DNA of 54,216 nucleotides, taken from NCBI GenBank assembly GCA_000432335.1, contig HF995346.1:1-54216 (forward strand), read 5' to 3'. Position numbers and translations under genes: made by a program. Source of the DNA: Firmicutes bacterium CAG:646. GTDB lineage: Bacteria; Bacillota; Clostridia; Lachnospirales; Lachnospiraceae. The notes under the pieces are model-generated. The model had not been told where the DNA came from. It did not search any database and saw nothing but the letters and a program-made list of their open reading frames with translations. Numbering within the stretch: position 1 is the stretch's first letter; each line of letters begins with the position of its first letter. Positions 26,258-36,581 of the stretch are shown here, piece after piece.

Positions 26258-27971
26258 TTTTCTTCTCTCCTGTATTGTATGGAATATGAATATCTACTAC
26301 AGCTCCTCCAAGTGGGCTGTTATCAAAATAAATTTCTCCTTTATCCCCATAATAATAGTGAAAACGTTTTAAGCAATTTGCAATTCCTATATGTTTTCCA
26401 TTTTCAGAAATATCCTCTCTCTTTTGCAATTTTTCCATCGTTTCCTTTGGAAATCCATTTCCTGTATCAGAAATATAAATATTCACGTACTTCTCTTCTT
26501 CCCGGTCTTCCGGATAAACCGTTACTGAAATGAGAGAACTTCTTTCCAATGTTAATACATGTTTTGCAGAATTTTCCACAAAGACCTGAATCAAAAACGG
26601 AAAAATCACGGTATCTTTTACTTCTTCATGAACTTCCATGTAATATGTAAATTTTTCTGGATAACGCAGCAATAAAATTTTAAGATAGTTTTCACAATGA
26701 TTCATCTCTGCTCTCACCGGAACCATATCGTTTGTATTGCGGAAGATATATGCAAGATAATCTGATGTTATACGACTCATTGTTTTTGCATGATCATACT
26801 GCCCAAAGTCAATCATACTGTAGATAAAATTCAGACAATTCATGTAAAAATGTGGTCGGATTTGGATTTTCAGATAGTCCATCTCTATCTTCTGCTTTTC
26901 CAATTCACGTTCATACAGAGTAATCTTCAACTTTCTTATCTGGTGGATCATATTGCGAAATTTATCGTCAATCTGTTCCAATTCTACCAAATTTTCTTCT
27001 GACATCTGATATGTATAATCTCCATGATCATACTTTTGCAGATTTTCTGTAAAAAGCATTACCGGATGCAAAATTTTCTTTTCCAGCTGAAACAAAAGAA
27101 TAGCTCCCACTGCCATCAACAAAAACGCAATTAGAAAAAACACAAAAACACTTCCCGTCATTAAATTCAGAACACCTGTCCAGGAAATTTTAGTCCTTAT
27201 TTCAAAAGGAGCCTGAGAAAGCGCCTGACAAAAAGTGTATTCATCCGTATTCATCTGCTGACTTTCTGTCAAAATTCCATTTTCCGTCAGCATTCCAATA
27301 CTATCACCATTCTGATTTACCAAACTTACATAACCGCTTCTTCCAAGAGAGAGCTGGGAAAATGGCTCTAAAATCGTCTTCAAATTGACATAGCAGCCAA
27401 GCCCAACTCCTTTATTCTGTGCCATTTTAAACATATAGGTATCATCGCCGCAACGCACAACACTCCATTTTTTCTTGATTGTATATGTCTGCTGATTCAA
27501 GCTTTTAATCCATTGTTTCATAGCTTCTTGAAGATAAGAATCAATCTGATAACTTCCATCTGAAGAAATACTCAACTGATATAAATTATTATCTTTTTCC
27601 GTATAAAGAAAAATATTATAGTCTGTACCAAAATCCCATGCTGCAGATACATAGCGATTTCTCAGTTGTCCAATAACATATTCCTCATATTGATCTTTCT
27701 CCATCAAATTCATATATTTCCAGAACGAAGAATCTGGATTAGAGCTGTCCATCACAGTAGAAAATAAATTTCGGCTAATTCGTAAAAAGCGATTATCCAG
27801 CTCATCTGTATACAATTTTGAAAGTTCTCTCATCTGTTCATAAACCTGTTCCTGCGTTCGGTTCAAAAGGAATCCCCCTCCTCCCAAAAAAAGCAGAAAC
27901 ATAACCAAAAGCATACACAGCAAATAGCGACTTTGTTGTGCGAGCGTTGTCTTTCTACTATCTTTTGTCAT
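26235..27971 (-). CDS. YesM-type sensor histidine kinase
   Basis: A 578-residue kinase with transmembrane segments near 13-35 and 268-292, an extracellular sensor between them, a HAMP region, IQIRPHFYMNCLN with the phospho-acceptor His, the N box FPFLIQVFVENSAKH and the box ISDTGNGFP. It is directly coupled to the response regulator gene (23-bp overlap) and lies 4 bp behind the LplC-type permease gene, so permeases and sensor are one transcript. Ligand: presumably the operon's oligosaccharide. Confidence 0.9.
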   Translation of the reverse strand: MTKDSRKTTLAQQSRYLLCMLLVMFLLFLGGGGFLLNRTQEQVYEQMRELSKLYTDELDNRFLRISRNLFSTVMDSSNPDSSFWKYMNLMEKDQYEEYVIGQLRNRYVSAAWDFGTDYNIFLYTEKDNNLYQLSISSDGSYQIDSYLQEAMKQWIKSLNQQTYTIKKKWSVVRCGDDTYMFKMAQNKGVGLGCYVNLKTILEPFSQLSLGRSGYVSLVNQNGDSIGMLTENGILTESQQMNTDEYTFCQALSQAPFEIRTKISWTGVLNLMTGSVFVFFLIAFLLMAVGAILLFQLEKKILHPVMLFTENLQKYDHGDYTYQMSEENLVELEQIDDKFRNMIHQIRKLKITLYERELEKQKIEMDYLKIQIRPHFYMNCLNFIYSMIDFGQYDHAKTMSRITSDYLAYIFRNTNDMVPVRAEMNHCENYLKILLLRYPEKFTYYMEVHEEVKDTVIFPFLIQVFVENSAKHVLTLERSSLISVTVYPEDREEEKYVNIYISDTGNGFPKETMEKLQKREDISENGKHIGIANCLKRFHYYYGDKGEIYFDNSPLGGAVVDIHIPYNTGEKKNEAITRG

Positions 27972-27975
27972 AAAA

Positions 27976-28878
27976 TCATCCTTTTACAGCTCCAAGTGTG
28001 ATACCTTCTGCAAAATATTTCTGCAGGAACGGATAGATAATAAACAACGGCAGCATAGCGATAAATGCAATAGCCATACGAATTGAGGTCGTAGGCAATT
28101 TTGCCACCTCTGCCCCGATATTTCCGGTTACCTTTCCACTTGCAAGATACTGGATATCAGTAATCATCTGATTTAATAAATTTTGAATACTATAAAGTTT
28201 CTGACCATCATTTCCTGACAGATAGTATAAACCATTTGTCCAGTCATTCCAATAAGCAAGCGCAGAAAACAACCCCATCGTCACCAAAATTGGTTTTCCA
28301 AGAGGAAGTACAATGCTGGTAAAAATTTTCATATGCCCAGCGCCATCAATCTTAGCAGCTTCAAACAGCGCCTCTGGAATACTAGTGTTAAAATAACTCC
28401 TGATCATCAAAACATTATTGGCGCTTAATAGAAATCCGGGGACAATTAAAGCCCAAATTGTATTTTTGATATGAAAATAATTTACATACATCAAATAAGT
28501 TGGTACTAATCCACCATTAAACAGCATTGTAAAAAACACAAAAAATGTAATTCCTCTTCTATATGGTAACTCTTTTACAGATAACGGATACGCCAAAAGA
28601 GAAGACATTGCAATGTTAGCAGCTGTTCCTACAATCGTTACCAAAATAGTAATTCCATACGCTCGTAAGATTTTTTCACCCTGACGGATAATATAGGAAT
28701 ATGCATAAAAACTAAACTTTTCCGGAAAAAAAGAATATCCATCTCGAATCAAAGTATTTTCATCCGTCAAAGAAGAAATAAACACCAATAAAAATGGCAG
28801 TACAATGACTAATGTAATTATTATAAGTACTACATTAATCCAAATCTGGAAACATTTTGCTTTTTTTGAATTCGTCAT
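27976..28878 (-). CDS. CUT1 sugar ABC permease, LplC type
   Basis: A 300-residue permease with six transmembrane segments and the EAA loop ALFEAAKIDGAGHMKIFTSIVLPLGKP (about residues 172-198), ending in FAEGITLGAVKG, the usual LplC terminus. CTAGGAGGG precedes the ATG. It pairs with the LplB-type protein at 28891-29829. No ATPase gene is in the operon; such systems use a shared MsmK-type ATPase elsewhere. Confidence 0.92.
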   Translation of the reverse strand: MTNSKKAKCFQIWINVVLIIITLVIVLPFLLVFISSLTDENTLIRDGYSFFPEKFSFYAYSYIIRQGEKILRAYGITILVTIVGTAANIAMSSLLAYPLSVKELPYRRGITFFVFFTMLFNGGLVPTYLMYVNYFHIKNTIWALIVPGFLLSANNVLMIRSYFNTSIPEALFEAAKIDGAGHMKIFTSIVLPLGKPILVTMGLFSALAYWNDWTNGLYYLSGNDGQKLYSIQNLLNQMITDIQYLASGKVTGNIGAEVAKLPTTSIRMAIAFIAMLPLFIIYPFLQKYFAEGITLGAVKG

Positions 28879-28890
28879 GATTCCACCCTC

Positions 28891-29829
28891 CTAGAATAAT
28901 GCCTGATCTTTATCTACTTTACGGACAATCCAGTTGCTCACCATTACGATAACAAATCCCACCAGGGACTGATACACACCGGCCGCCGAAGACATACTGA
29001 TATTTCCCTGTTCAATCAACGCACGATATACATAGGTATCTATAACATTTGTGGCAGGGAACAAAACTCCTGAGTTCATTGGTACCTGATAAAATAGCCC
29101 AAAATCAGAGTAAAAAATTCTGCCAACACTAAGAAGTAGCAGCGTGATAATAGTCGGTACCAGACATGGCAATGTGATTTTTGTAATCTCCTGCCATTTA
29201 CTTGCTCCATCCAATCTTGCTGCCTCATAATAAGATGGATCAATGCCAATCAGAGATGCAATATAAATCAAGCATCCATACCCAACCCCTTTCCAACAGT
29301 TCGCAATGATCAGAATTGCTGGCCAATATTTTGGTTTCTGATACCACTGTATAGGATCTATATGGAAAAAAGGCAAAATCGAATTATTTACCAAACCATT
29401 TTCTGCACTTAGCAGAGCATAAACAATATAGCTCAAAATAACCATAGACATCAGAAATGGAAGTAAAATAGCACTCTGATAGACTTTCTTCAATTTTTTA
29501 CTTTTTACTTCACAGATTAAAATTGCAATTGCAATTCCGACAACCATATTCACAACAATAAAAGCAATATTATATAATAAAGTATTCCGTGTAATCACAA
29601 AAGCATCTTTTGATGAAAAAAGAAATTTGAAGTTCTCCAATCCCGCCCAGGGACTTTCCCAAATTCCCTTTGCAAAATTTAGTTTTTTAAACGCAATTAT
29701 CATACCCGCCATTGGTATATAATTATTAATCAAAAGATATAGAAGTGCCGGAAGCATCATCAGATAAAGCGGTCCGTATTTTTTTAACACATGTTTCTTT
29801 TTTTCTTTTTTTACCCCTGCTTTTTTCAT
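28891..29829 (-). CDS. CUT1 sugar ABC permease, LplB type
   Basis: A 312-residue permease with a basic N-terminus (KKAGVKKEKKKHVLKK) and six transmembrane segments; the EAA loop is YYEAARLDGASKWQEITKITLPCL (about residues 201-224). GAAGGAG precedes the ATG. Adjacent to the LplC-type partner (12 bp), preceded by a binding-protein gene and an intervening terminator-like hairpin. Confidence 0.92.
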   Translation of the reverse strand: MKKAGVKKEKKKHVLKKYGPLYLMMLPALLYLLINNYIPMAGMIIAFKKLNFAKGIWESPWAGLENFKFLFSSKDAFVITRNTLLYNIAFIVVNMVVGIAIAILICEVKSKKLKKVYQSAILLPFLMSMVILSYIVYALLSAENGLVNNSILPFFHIDPIQWYQKPKYWPAILIIANCWKGVGYGCLIYIASLIGIDPSYYEAARLDGASKWQEITKITLPCLVPTIITLLLLSVGRIFYSDFGLFYQVPMNSGVLFPATNVIDTYVYRALIEQGNISMSSAAGVYQSLVGFVIVMVSNWIVRKVDKDQALF

Positions 29830-29862
29830 AAGGCTTTTCTCCTTCTATGAGACTTTTATAAA

Positions 29863-29890
29863 AAGGAGCTGTCGCTTTAAACAGCTCCTT
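29863..29890 (-). terminator. Hairpin between binding-protein and LplB genes
   Basis: Perfect 10-bp stem AAGGAGCTGT/ACAGCTCCTT with an 8-nt loop and a following T5 on the minus strand. Strong enough to terminate most transcripts after the binding-protein gene, leaving less permease, kinase and GH3 message. Confidence 0.75.
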
Positions 29891-29944
29891 CTATTACTTT
29901 TTTATTTAAACTATGTATTCCAACACAGTTTTTCTTTTTGAGAA

Positions 29945-31459
29945 TTATTTATTTGCAAGAAATTCATCCAACTGCTTTTGTCTTGCTGCAATAACATCAT
30001 TTATCCCAGCATCTTCCAGTTCCTTCAGAAGCTGTGGAATCAACTCTTCCGGATCTCCCGAACCACTGCACAATGCGCCATTATATTGCTTCACAATATT
30101 CGTCAATGCAGCAATCTGATTCGTGTATTCACTATTATCAAAAGCAAAACCAACTGCTTTAGAGTTTTTAGCTGATGCATTAAAGTCTTGCATTTTATCC
30201 CATAATTGAGGATCTGATCCACTCCACTTGTATGCAATAAACTGATTAGGAAGTTCCCACCCGAGATTCAAACTATATCCTACATTATCTGCTGTTATTC
30301 CATCTGGATAATTAATAATCTCATTTTCTTCATCTTCTACCACATAATCTATTCCCTCTTCACCCCAATTTAGAAGATTCATTACCTCTGGACTTCCGTA
30401 AATATAATCAAGTACCTGCATTGCTTTTTCTGGATTCTCAGAATTTTGCGCTAACGAAAAAATAACTCCGCCATAAGAAGATGAATTAACAATAGGTTCA
30501 TCATAAAACGGCACAATTTCAAATTCATAACCGGTAGAGCTTTCAAACTCAACAGGGGTTCCCGGATGATATGAGAAAAAAATCGAAAATAAATTTCCTG
30601 CTTTACATACCGTTCTCCAATTTTCCGTGTTTGTTCCAGCATCCTGACTGATATATCCCTTTTTATACCAATCATGCAACATCGTAGCCGTATCTTTGAA
30701 CCAATCTGTTGCGAAATAATTTTCTACTTTTGTGCTATTTGTTTGATCCATAATTACGCCAAAACTCGCATCTCCGAGTCCATCTCCACGGAATAATCGT
30801 CCTAAAGGAGTATCGCCTTCGCTGGTAGAATACAGCATAGTCATATCTGGTTCTCCATTTTGTACAATTTCAAACACTTTTTCCATGTCTTTAGGTTCTT
30901 TGATATCATCTGTATTAATATTATATTTTTCTACAAGATCCTTTCTCATAAAGACCGCCGGAATACTTCCTCGTTCAATCTGATTAGGCAGTCCATAAAC
31001 AAATCCGTCTACATTATTTGTCTTTACAATATCTTCTCCGTAAATACTTTTCATATTTGTTCCATATTGATCAATTAATTCAGACATATCAATAATCTGG
31101 CCAGAATGCATATACTGAATTGCATTTGTTGCATTTGTATAGAAAAGATCAATTTTCTCATCACCAGAAAGCATCAGCTGCAGCTGCTGTGTTGCACTTG
31201 CCCACGGAAGAACAACAATGTCAAGATTCGCATTCAACTCTGGCTCCAAAATTTCATTAATTTTCTTCTCAATCCGTTCCTCATCCGGTTGTGTACTACC
31301 TTGTAATACCAATGTTACAGTGTATGGATCTCCCCCATTTTTTGACGAATCATCTCCTGATTTTGCACTGGAATTTGAAGCAACTCCCGTATCTCCGCAT
31401 GCTGCCATAGAAAATGTCATCACAGTTGCAAGAACGCCTGCTAAAACTTTTTTCCTCAT
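29945..31459 (-). CDS. Extracellular sugar-binding lipoprotein, LplA type
   Basis: A 504-residue lipoprotein with lipobox SMAAC (about residue 21) and a Ser/Asn/Gly-rich linker. Features of the larger CUT1 binding proteins are visible: VVLPWASATQQLQLMLSGDEKIDLFY and, at the end, a DUF3502-like region (FAFDNSEYTNQIAALTNIVKQY... IPQLLKELEDAGIND). AAAAGGAG precedes the ATG. First gene of the 31459-22408 operon. Confidence 0.92.
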   Translation of the reverse strand: MRKKVLAGVLATVMTFSMAACGDTGVASNSSAKSGDDSSKNGGDPYTVTLVLQGSTQPDEERIEKKINEILEPELNANLDIVVLPWASATQQLQLMLSGDEKIDLFYTNATNAIQYMHSGQIIDMSELIDQYGTNMKSIYGEDIVKTNNVDGFVYGLPNQIERGSIPAVFMRKDLVEKYNINTDDIKEPKDMEKVFEIVQNGEPDMTMLYSTSEGDTPLGRLFRGDGLGDASFGVIMDQTNSTKVENYFATDWFKDTATMLHDWYKKGYISQDAGTNTENWRTVCKAGNLFSIFFSYHPGTPVEFESSTGYEFEIVPFYDEPIVNSSSYGGVIFSLAQNSENPEKAMQVLDYIYGSPEVMNLLNWGEEGIDYVVEDEENEIINYPDGITADNVGYSLNLGWELPNQFIAYKWSGSDPQLWDKMQDFNASAKNSKAVGFAFDNSEYTNQIAALTNIVKQYNGALCSGSGDPEELIPQLLKELEDAGINDVIAARQKQLDEFLANK

Positions 31460-31596
31460 GTTTTTCTCTCCTTTTCACATATCCTGTTGTACGATCTTTG
31501 ATATATGAATTATAGAATCATCTACTATTTTATTCTATAACTGATTTGACTTTCCAATAGCGCTCGTCTGACCTTTCCCTGTTGTAATATAAAAAT

Positions 31597-31630
31597 GTTC
31601 CATGGTCTGAATTTTCACAAACCATGGAAC
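31597..31630 (-). terminator. Terminator behind rbsK, similar to the tRNA-Arg terminator
   Basis: Perfect 10-bp stem GTTCCATGGT/ACCATGGAAC with a 14-nt loop and following ATTTTTATATT on the minus strand, 64 bp past the rbsK stop. The sequence from about 31578 to 31642 can be aligned with 40478-40544 behind tRNA-Arg. Confidence 0.7.
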
Positions 31631-31693
31631 ACTTTAATTACCATCTATATTTGCCATCATTCAAGCATTCGAGAATGATAAACAATCTAATCG

Positions 31694-32611
31694 CTATTGA
31701 GACATTTTTGTAAGTTCTTCAAAAGAAGGAATTGAAGTCTGAGCGCCTTTACGTGTTACCACAATATTGGAAACTCTGCTGGCCAGTTCCACTGCTTCGT
31801 CCAAAGAATCCCCTCGTGATAAAGCAACCGCTAAACCGGCCACATAGCTATCTCCGGCAGCAGTGGTATCTACCACATGAACTGTCTTATCAGCATACAG
31901 TCTTTTTTCTGTATGATCCTCTTTTAAAAGATAAGAACCTTCCCCTCCCAACGTAACAACTATGTTCTTTACACCTTTGCGCTGTAATAACTCAGCATTT
32001 GCACACAAATTTTCCTCAGAACTGAAATCTTGTACCAAAATGGCAAGTTCTGTTTCATTCGGCTTAATCACATCCACACAAGAAAACAACTCATCAGGTA
32101 AATCAGATATTGCAGGTGCCGGATCAAGTATTACTGTTTTTCCTCTTTTTCGAGCTTCTTTCACCACATACATTACTGTTTCCAGAGGAATTTCTAGCTG
32201 CACTACGATAATATCACTCGATTCAAACAGATCCATATTTTCCATAACATATGATTTATCTACATACGCATTTGCGCCCGGAATTACCAATATGCTATTG
32301 TCTCCTTCAGGTATTACACCAATAACAGCAATTCCTGTAGACACACCACTCAACTTGCGTACACGGGTAACATCAACTCCAACACTCTTTAGATTCTCAC
32401 ATAACCTTTCGCCATATGTATCCTGTCCCACCATCCCAAGCATAGCCACATTTCCATGCATTTTCCCGATGGCATAGGACTGATTAGCGCCTTTTCCACC
32501 GGGTACAAGTTCAAAATTGTCAGCCAAAACAGTTTCACCTAACGTTGGTATGTGTGATACGCCGGCAACAAAATCCATATTCATGCTGCCAATCACGAGT
32601 ATTTTTTTCAT
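31694..32611 (-). CDS. rbsK: Ribokinase
   Basis: A 305-residue PfkB-family kinase that phosphorylates ribose with ATP. It has MKKILVIGSMNMDFV, LVPGGKGANQSYAIGK, the Lys/Asp substrate residues and DTTAAGDSYVAGL with the catalytic base Asp, all as in RbsK. AAAGGAG precedes the ATG at 32611. It is the last gene of the ribosyl operon, 7 bp behind the ADP-ribosylglycohydrolase-like gene, which would supply ribose or a ribose derivative. Confidence 0.9.
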   Translation of the reverse strand: MKKILVIGSMNMDFVAGVSHIPTLGETVLADNFELVPGGKGANQSYAIGKMHGNVAMLGMVGQDTYGERLCENLKSVGVDVTRVRKLSGVSTGIAVIGVIPEGDNSILVIPGANAYVDKSYVMENMDLFESSDIIVVQLEIPLETVMYVVKEARKRGKTVILDPAPAISDLPDELFSCVDVIKPNETELAILVQDFSSEENLCANAELLQRKGVKNIVVTLGGEGSYLLKEDHTEKRLYADKTVHVVDTTAAGDSYVAGLAVALSRGDSLDEAVELASRVSNIVVTRKGAQTSIPSFEELTKMSQ

Positions 32612-32618
32612 GTCAATT

Positions 32619-34739
32619 CTACTCCTTTCCAGTTATTGCAATATCACGATATAAGCAATGGCTCCCTTGCTCAACAGATATACCTGCACAACCAGTCAGC
32701 AACGGCAAATTGGAATCCGTAAAAGTCAGATACTCTTTATCATTTACTGATACACTAAGCGTTGAACCATCAGCTTTCAGTGAAAGCTTATACTCTTCAT
32801 TGATTTTCCATGCAAAATCTGTCTCACACAGTATAGTATATCCGTAATAATTCTTTCGCAAAACCAACTTATTATTATCCGAGAAACCGGCAGCATAACT
32901 ACGCATAGCACCCTGAACTCTGATATTTACAAAGTGCTCTGTACCGGTTACAGGCTTCAAAATAGCTGTTACTCCATAATCTTTCCATAAATGATGTCCC
33001 GTATACATTTCTGCAAAATCTGTGCATGAAAGGCTCAGATATGATCCATCCAAATAGCTGTGCCCCTTGAGTTTTGCGAACTGTGGAACCTCCTGATGCA
33101 TATTATTCCAGCAATCAAGCTGCATCTTTTCAAAATTCAAACTATAATCTGGATTACCATCAAAATACAGGTCATCGATATATGCTGATACATTTCCCAT
33201 AGCAAATCCTGAAGCTATACCGCAAAGAATAACGCCAACTTCACTGATATAATCTGTCTGTCCACCAGGAATCCGTAAAGAAAGCTTGTGCCAAGCGCCA
33301 TCACCTTTCACTTTTTCCCCACGGATTATTTCTCCTGTTACTCCATTTTTGGCATAAATTTGCGCTGTAGTAATCATTTCTTCCCCAGAAGTTGGCAGTA
33401 CACTCAGATGTGCCGTCTGTCCAGGATAAATCAACGGAGCAAAGAATGGACCGTAACGCGAATCGTCGAAATCCTCAGAACTATAATAAGTCTGTTTGTA
33501 GAAGAAACTCTCCTCTCCAGATGACGTCACCGCCGTCAACTTAAGTGAACGTTTCCCCGTATAAGCCTGTTCGTCAGTATTATGGATATAGCATCTTCCC
33601 TGCGAACGGCTTCGAATCGCATGTGTGCTGGTCGGATATTCGAAATGGCAGCTATCAACTCTTTCATTCAAAATTGTATTCCAAGTCTCTGGTATTTCTT
33701 CTCCGACCAAGATATAAGCCATCTTTGCGAAATAACTGGCGCCAAACGGAATATCAACCGCATTCAAAGAAGGAACAACATTTGAGCAGGCAAGAAAATC
33801 ATTAATCGGTTTTACCCATTTGTCGTAATCAATTCCACTGATACCCGCAAATACCCCCATGATCGTACCTACATTACCAACATTGCAATCTGTATCCCAA
33901 CCACACATATTACAGATATTGAGCGTATCCGAAAAATCTTCACGTCCATACAACATAGAAAGAACCATAACTGCAGCATTAGGTATGATGTGACAATTTC
34001 CAGGATATTTATCATAACCGAAGTTCTCAAAAATATAATTGAAACAGTCACGCCAGTTTTCAGGATGTTCATCATAAAACTTCATAACCGCATTGACTAC
34101 GCGGGCATATTCGCAATCATTAGGAATATATTGAAGTGCATGCTCAAGAATCTCTCGAATGCTTTTTTCCACAAAAGCCAGACTAATGCAGCAGGCAACG
34201 TATATTCCACCATATACACCGTTACCTCCATGTGTAACACTAGCTGCCTGTTCCGCGAGCTTCGCTGCCTGTTCTGGATTTCCAGGAGAGACAAGTCCCC
34301 ACGAATCAATAAAAATCTGACCGCCAATTTGTTCCGCCATCGTAGAACCATTCTGCTCTATACTGCCGCTTCTAGGTGCCGGAATACCATTTCTAAGATT
34401 CAGATAAGCCGTATGCTCGGTTGAAATGCCGTAACCACCCCACCAGAAAAATCCATGTTCATATGGCGCATAGTTTAACAGTGCATTTGCTACATCTTTA
34501 GAAGAAAAATCACTCAGTTGTTCGCAATCCTCCAATGCCCGAATAAAAAATAGCGGACCGTTGCTATCATCATCTGCTGCAAAATTTTTATAATCTGCCG
34601 GATAAGACCACACTTCTCCAAAAACATCACGGATACGCTGATACGTCCAACCTTCAATAGGCGCTCCCAAGCGAATCCCGATAATTTTTCCAAGCCAGCC
34701 TGCATAAACTTTCTCCATATAATTCTTTGTAATCTTCAT
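32619..34739 (-). CDS. ADP-ribosylglycohydrolase-family hydrolase with C-terminal carbohydrate-binding part
   Basis: A 706-residue protein. The N-terminal 330 residues have the DraG/ARH fold hallmarks: DDDSNGPLF (acids 56-58) and CGWDTDCNVGNVGTIMG (acids 282 and 284), which bind two metals. The remainder is beta-rich: a RCYIHNTDEQAYTGKRSLKL module and a concanavalin-like YLDGSYLSLSCTD module, plausible carbohydrate-binding domains. There is no signal peptide. ATG at 34739 has AAGGGGGT upstream; an upstream in-frame codon at 34763 is less likely. It should cleave an N- or O-glycosidic bond to ribose of an imported compound. Confidence 0.88.
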   Translation of the reverse strand: MKITKNYMEKVYAGWLGKIIGIRLGAPIEGWTYQRIRDVFGEVWSYPADYKNFAADDDSNGPLFFIRALEDCEQLSDFSSKDVANALLNYAPYEHGFFWWGGYGISTEHTAYLNLRNGIPAPRSGSIEQNGSTMAEQIGGQIFIDSWGLVSPGNPEQAAKLAEQAASVTHGGNGVYGGIYVACCISLAFVEKSIREILEHALQYIPNDCEYARVVNAVMKFYDEHPENWRDCFNYIFENFGYDKYPGNCHIIPNAAVMVLSMLYGREDFSDTLNICNMCGWDTDCNVGNVGTIMGVFAGISGIDYDKWVKPINDFLACSNVVPSLNAVDIPFGASYFAKMAYILVGEEIPETWNTILNERVDSCHFEYPTSTHAIRSRSQGRCYIHNTDEQAYTGKRSLKLTAVTSSGEESFFYKQTYYSSEDFDDSRYGPFFAPLIYPGQTAHLSVLPTSGEEMITTAQIYAKNGVTGEIIRGEKVKGDGAWHKLSLRIPGGQTDYISEVGVILCGIASGFAMGNVSAYIDDLYFDGNPDYSLNFEKMQLDCWNNMHQEVPQFAKLKGHSYLDGSYLSLSCTDFAEMYTGHHLWKDYGVTAILKPVTGTEHFVNIRVQGAMRSYAAGFSDNNKLVLRKNYYGYTILCETDFAWKINEEYKLSLKADGSTLSVSVNDKEYLTFTDSNLPLLTGCAGISVEQGSHCLYRDIAITGKE

Positions 34740-34765
34740 AATACTAACCCCCTTAAGATTCAAAT

Positions 34766-35623
34766 TTAGCCTTTAATTCCACTCATAACTATACCTTGCA
34801 CAAAATACTTTTGGGCGAATATATAAACTAATAAAATCGGTAACATAGAAATCAAGGCTCCAGCCATCATTTGGTTCCACTGAGAAACATAGGTCCCTTG
34901 GAATTGAGCCAATCCCATAGCCAAAGTCCAATTTTCTTCACTGTTTATGAAAATCAAAGGACGCAAAAAGTCATTCCACGTGTTCATAAAAGTAAAAATC
35001 ACCAGAGTCATTAAAGCCGGCTTGGAATTCTTCAGAATAACCTCCCAGAAAATTCGCGGGTAACTGCATCCGTCAATTTTTGCAGCTTCCTCCAATTCTT
35101 TCGGAATCGTGAGGAAAAACTGCCGGAGCAAAAATGTTCCAAATGCATTGAATATTCCAACAGCGATCAGGGACGATTTGGTATCTATCAGCCCCATATA
35201 CTTGATTATTTTAAACTGCGGAATCATGACAGCCTGGAATGGAATCATCATGGTACCGAGATAAATAATAAAAAGAATATTTTTCCCCTTAAAATTCAAA
35301 CGTGCAAACGCGTAAGCCGCCATTGAACATGTAAGAAGTTGTCCCAAAATAGTACATACTGTAATAAGAATAGTATTTCCAAAATACACCAGCCAAGGCG
35401 CCTGCTCAAACATATACACATAATTTTCCCAAGCTATATGCTTTGGAATCCAGTACGGCGGTATAGCATACAGCTCTTGCACATCCTTTAAGGATGAAGA
35501 TATCATCCAAAGGAAAGGAATCAGCATGGAAATTGAACAAAGAATCAATATTATATGCGTGAATACACGAACAGCTATCTTCTTTCTTTTTGCTCTTCTG
35601 TTTTGACCAAAAGCATTTTCCAT
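34766..35623 (-). CDS. CUT1 sugar ABC permease, MalG type
   Basis: A 285-residue permease with six transmembrane segments, the EAA loop ELEEAAKIDGCSYPRIFWEVILKNSKP (about 177-203) and the standard terminus YFVQGIVMSGIKG. GGGAGGG precedes the ATG. It pairs with the MalF-type protein at 35637-36545. Confidence 0.93.
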   Translation of the reverse strand: MENAFGQNRRAKRKKIAVRVFTHIILILCSISMLIPFLWMISSSLKDVQELYAIPPYWIPKHIAWENYVYMFEQAPWLVYFGNTILITVCTILGQLLTCSMAAYAFARLNFKGKNILFIIYLGTMMIPFQAVMIPQFKIIKYMGLIDTKSSLIAVGIFNAFGTFLLRQFFLTIPKELEEAAKIDGCSYPRIFWEVILKNSKPALMTLVIFTFMNTWNDFLRPLIFINSEENWTLAMGLAQFQGTYVSQWNQMMAGALISMLPILLVYIFAQKYFVQGIVMSGIKG

Positions 35624-35636
35624 TTTTTATCCCTCC

Positions 35637-36545
35637 CTAAAAACTATTTTTTTCACTAACTCGAAGTTGAATAATGCTGGCAACAAAAACAATAATGAAC
35701 AGAATATAAGCCATAGCAGATGCATATCCCTGTTTAAAATACTGGAAGGCATTCATATAAATAAGATAGCTGACTACCTGCGTAGATGTACCGGGACCAC
35801 CCTTTGTCATTACATAAATCTGATCAAATGCCTGGAATGAATTGATCATACTGATAATTGTAACAAAAACAATTGTCGGTTTTAACAGTGGCAGTGTGAT
35901 CTTAAAAAACTTCTGAAATACATTTGCCCCATCTATGTCCGCAGATTCATAAATATTAGAAGAAATCCCCTGTACACCTGCAAGAAGAATTACCGCATTA
36001 AATCCTAATCCCTTCCAGATACTCATAATAATAACCGACAGCATCGCCCAACGTTCACTCGTAAGCCACGGTGGCTGGTACAAACCAAGCTGCCCCAGAA
36101 AAGAGTTTATCAGACCGTAATCTTCATTATATAACCATTGCCAAACCATTGTAATCGAAACATACGATACAATAACCGGAATAAAAAACGCCGATCTATA
36201 TATATTAACCCCGCGAATTTTCTGATTTAGCAGTACCGCAACTAAAATAGCCAAAAATACGCCAATAGGAACCGTTCCAACAGTGAAATAAACTGTATGA
36301 AGCAGCGCCTCGCCGAATTCTTTGTTTGTAAAAAGCATAGCATAATTTTGAAGTCCAACAAATGTCGGCTTAAGAATCCCGTCATAATCAGTAAGACTAT
36401 AGTAAAATGACATTATGACCGGAAATACCGTGAAAACTAAAAATCCGATAATTACCGGCGATAAGAAAAAATAACCCCAGAAAGTTTCTTTCGCACCTAG
36501 TGTCTTTCTCTTCTTTTTCTTCACCGTACTTGAAATCTTTTCCAC
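35637..36545 (-). CDS. CUT1 sugar ABC permease, MalF type
   Basis: A 302-residue permease with a basic N-terminus, six transmembrane segments and the EAA loop NIYESADIDGANVFQKFFKITLPLLKP (about 211-237). I prefer the GTG at 36545 (EKISSTVKKKK) because GAGGTGAT ends 3-5 nt upstream; a GTG at 36554 would overlap that site. It lies 13 bp before the MalG-type gene. Confidence 0.9.
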   Translation of the reverse strand: MEKISSTVKKKKRKTLGAKETFWGYFFLSPVIIGFLVFTVFPVIMSFYYSLTDYDGILKPTFVGLQNYAMLFTNKEFGEALLHTVYFTVGTVPIGVFLAILVAVLLNQKIRGVNIYRSAFFIPVIVSYVSITMVWQWLYNEDYGLINSFLGQLGLYQPPWLTSERWAMLSVIIMSIWKGLGFNAVILLAGVQGISSNIYESADIDGANVFQKFFKITLPLLKPTIVFVTIISMINSFQAFDQIYVMTKGGPGTSTQVVSYLIYMNAFQYFKQGYASAMAYILFIIVFVASIIQLRVSEKNSF

Positions 36546-36581
36546 TTTGATCACCTCACTAAAAAATATTATTAAGAATAC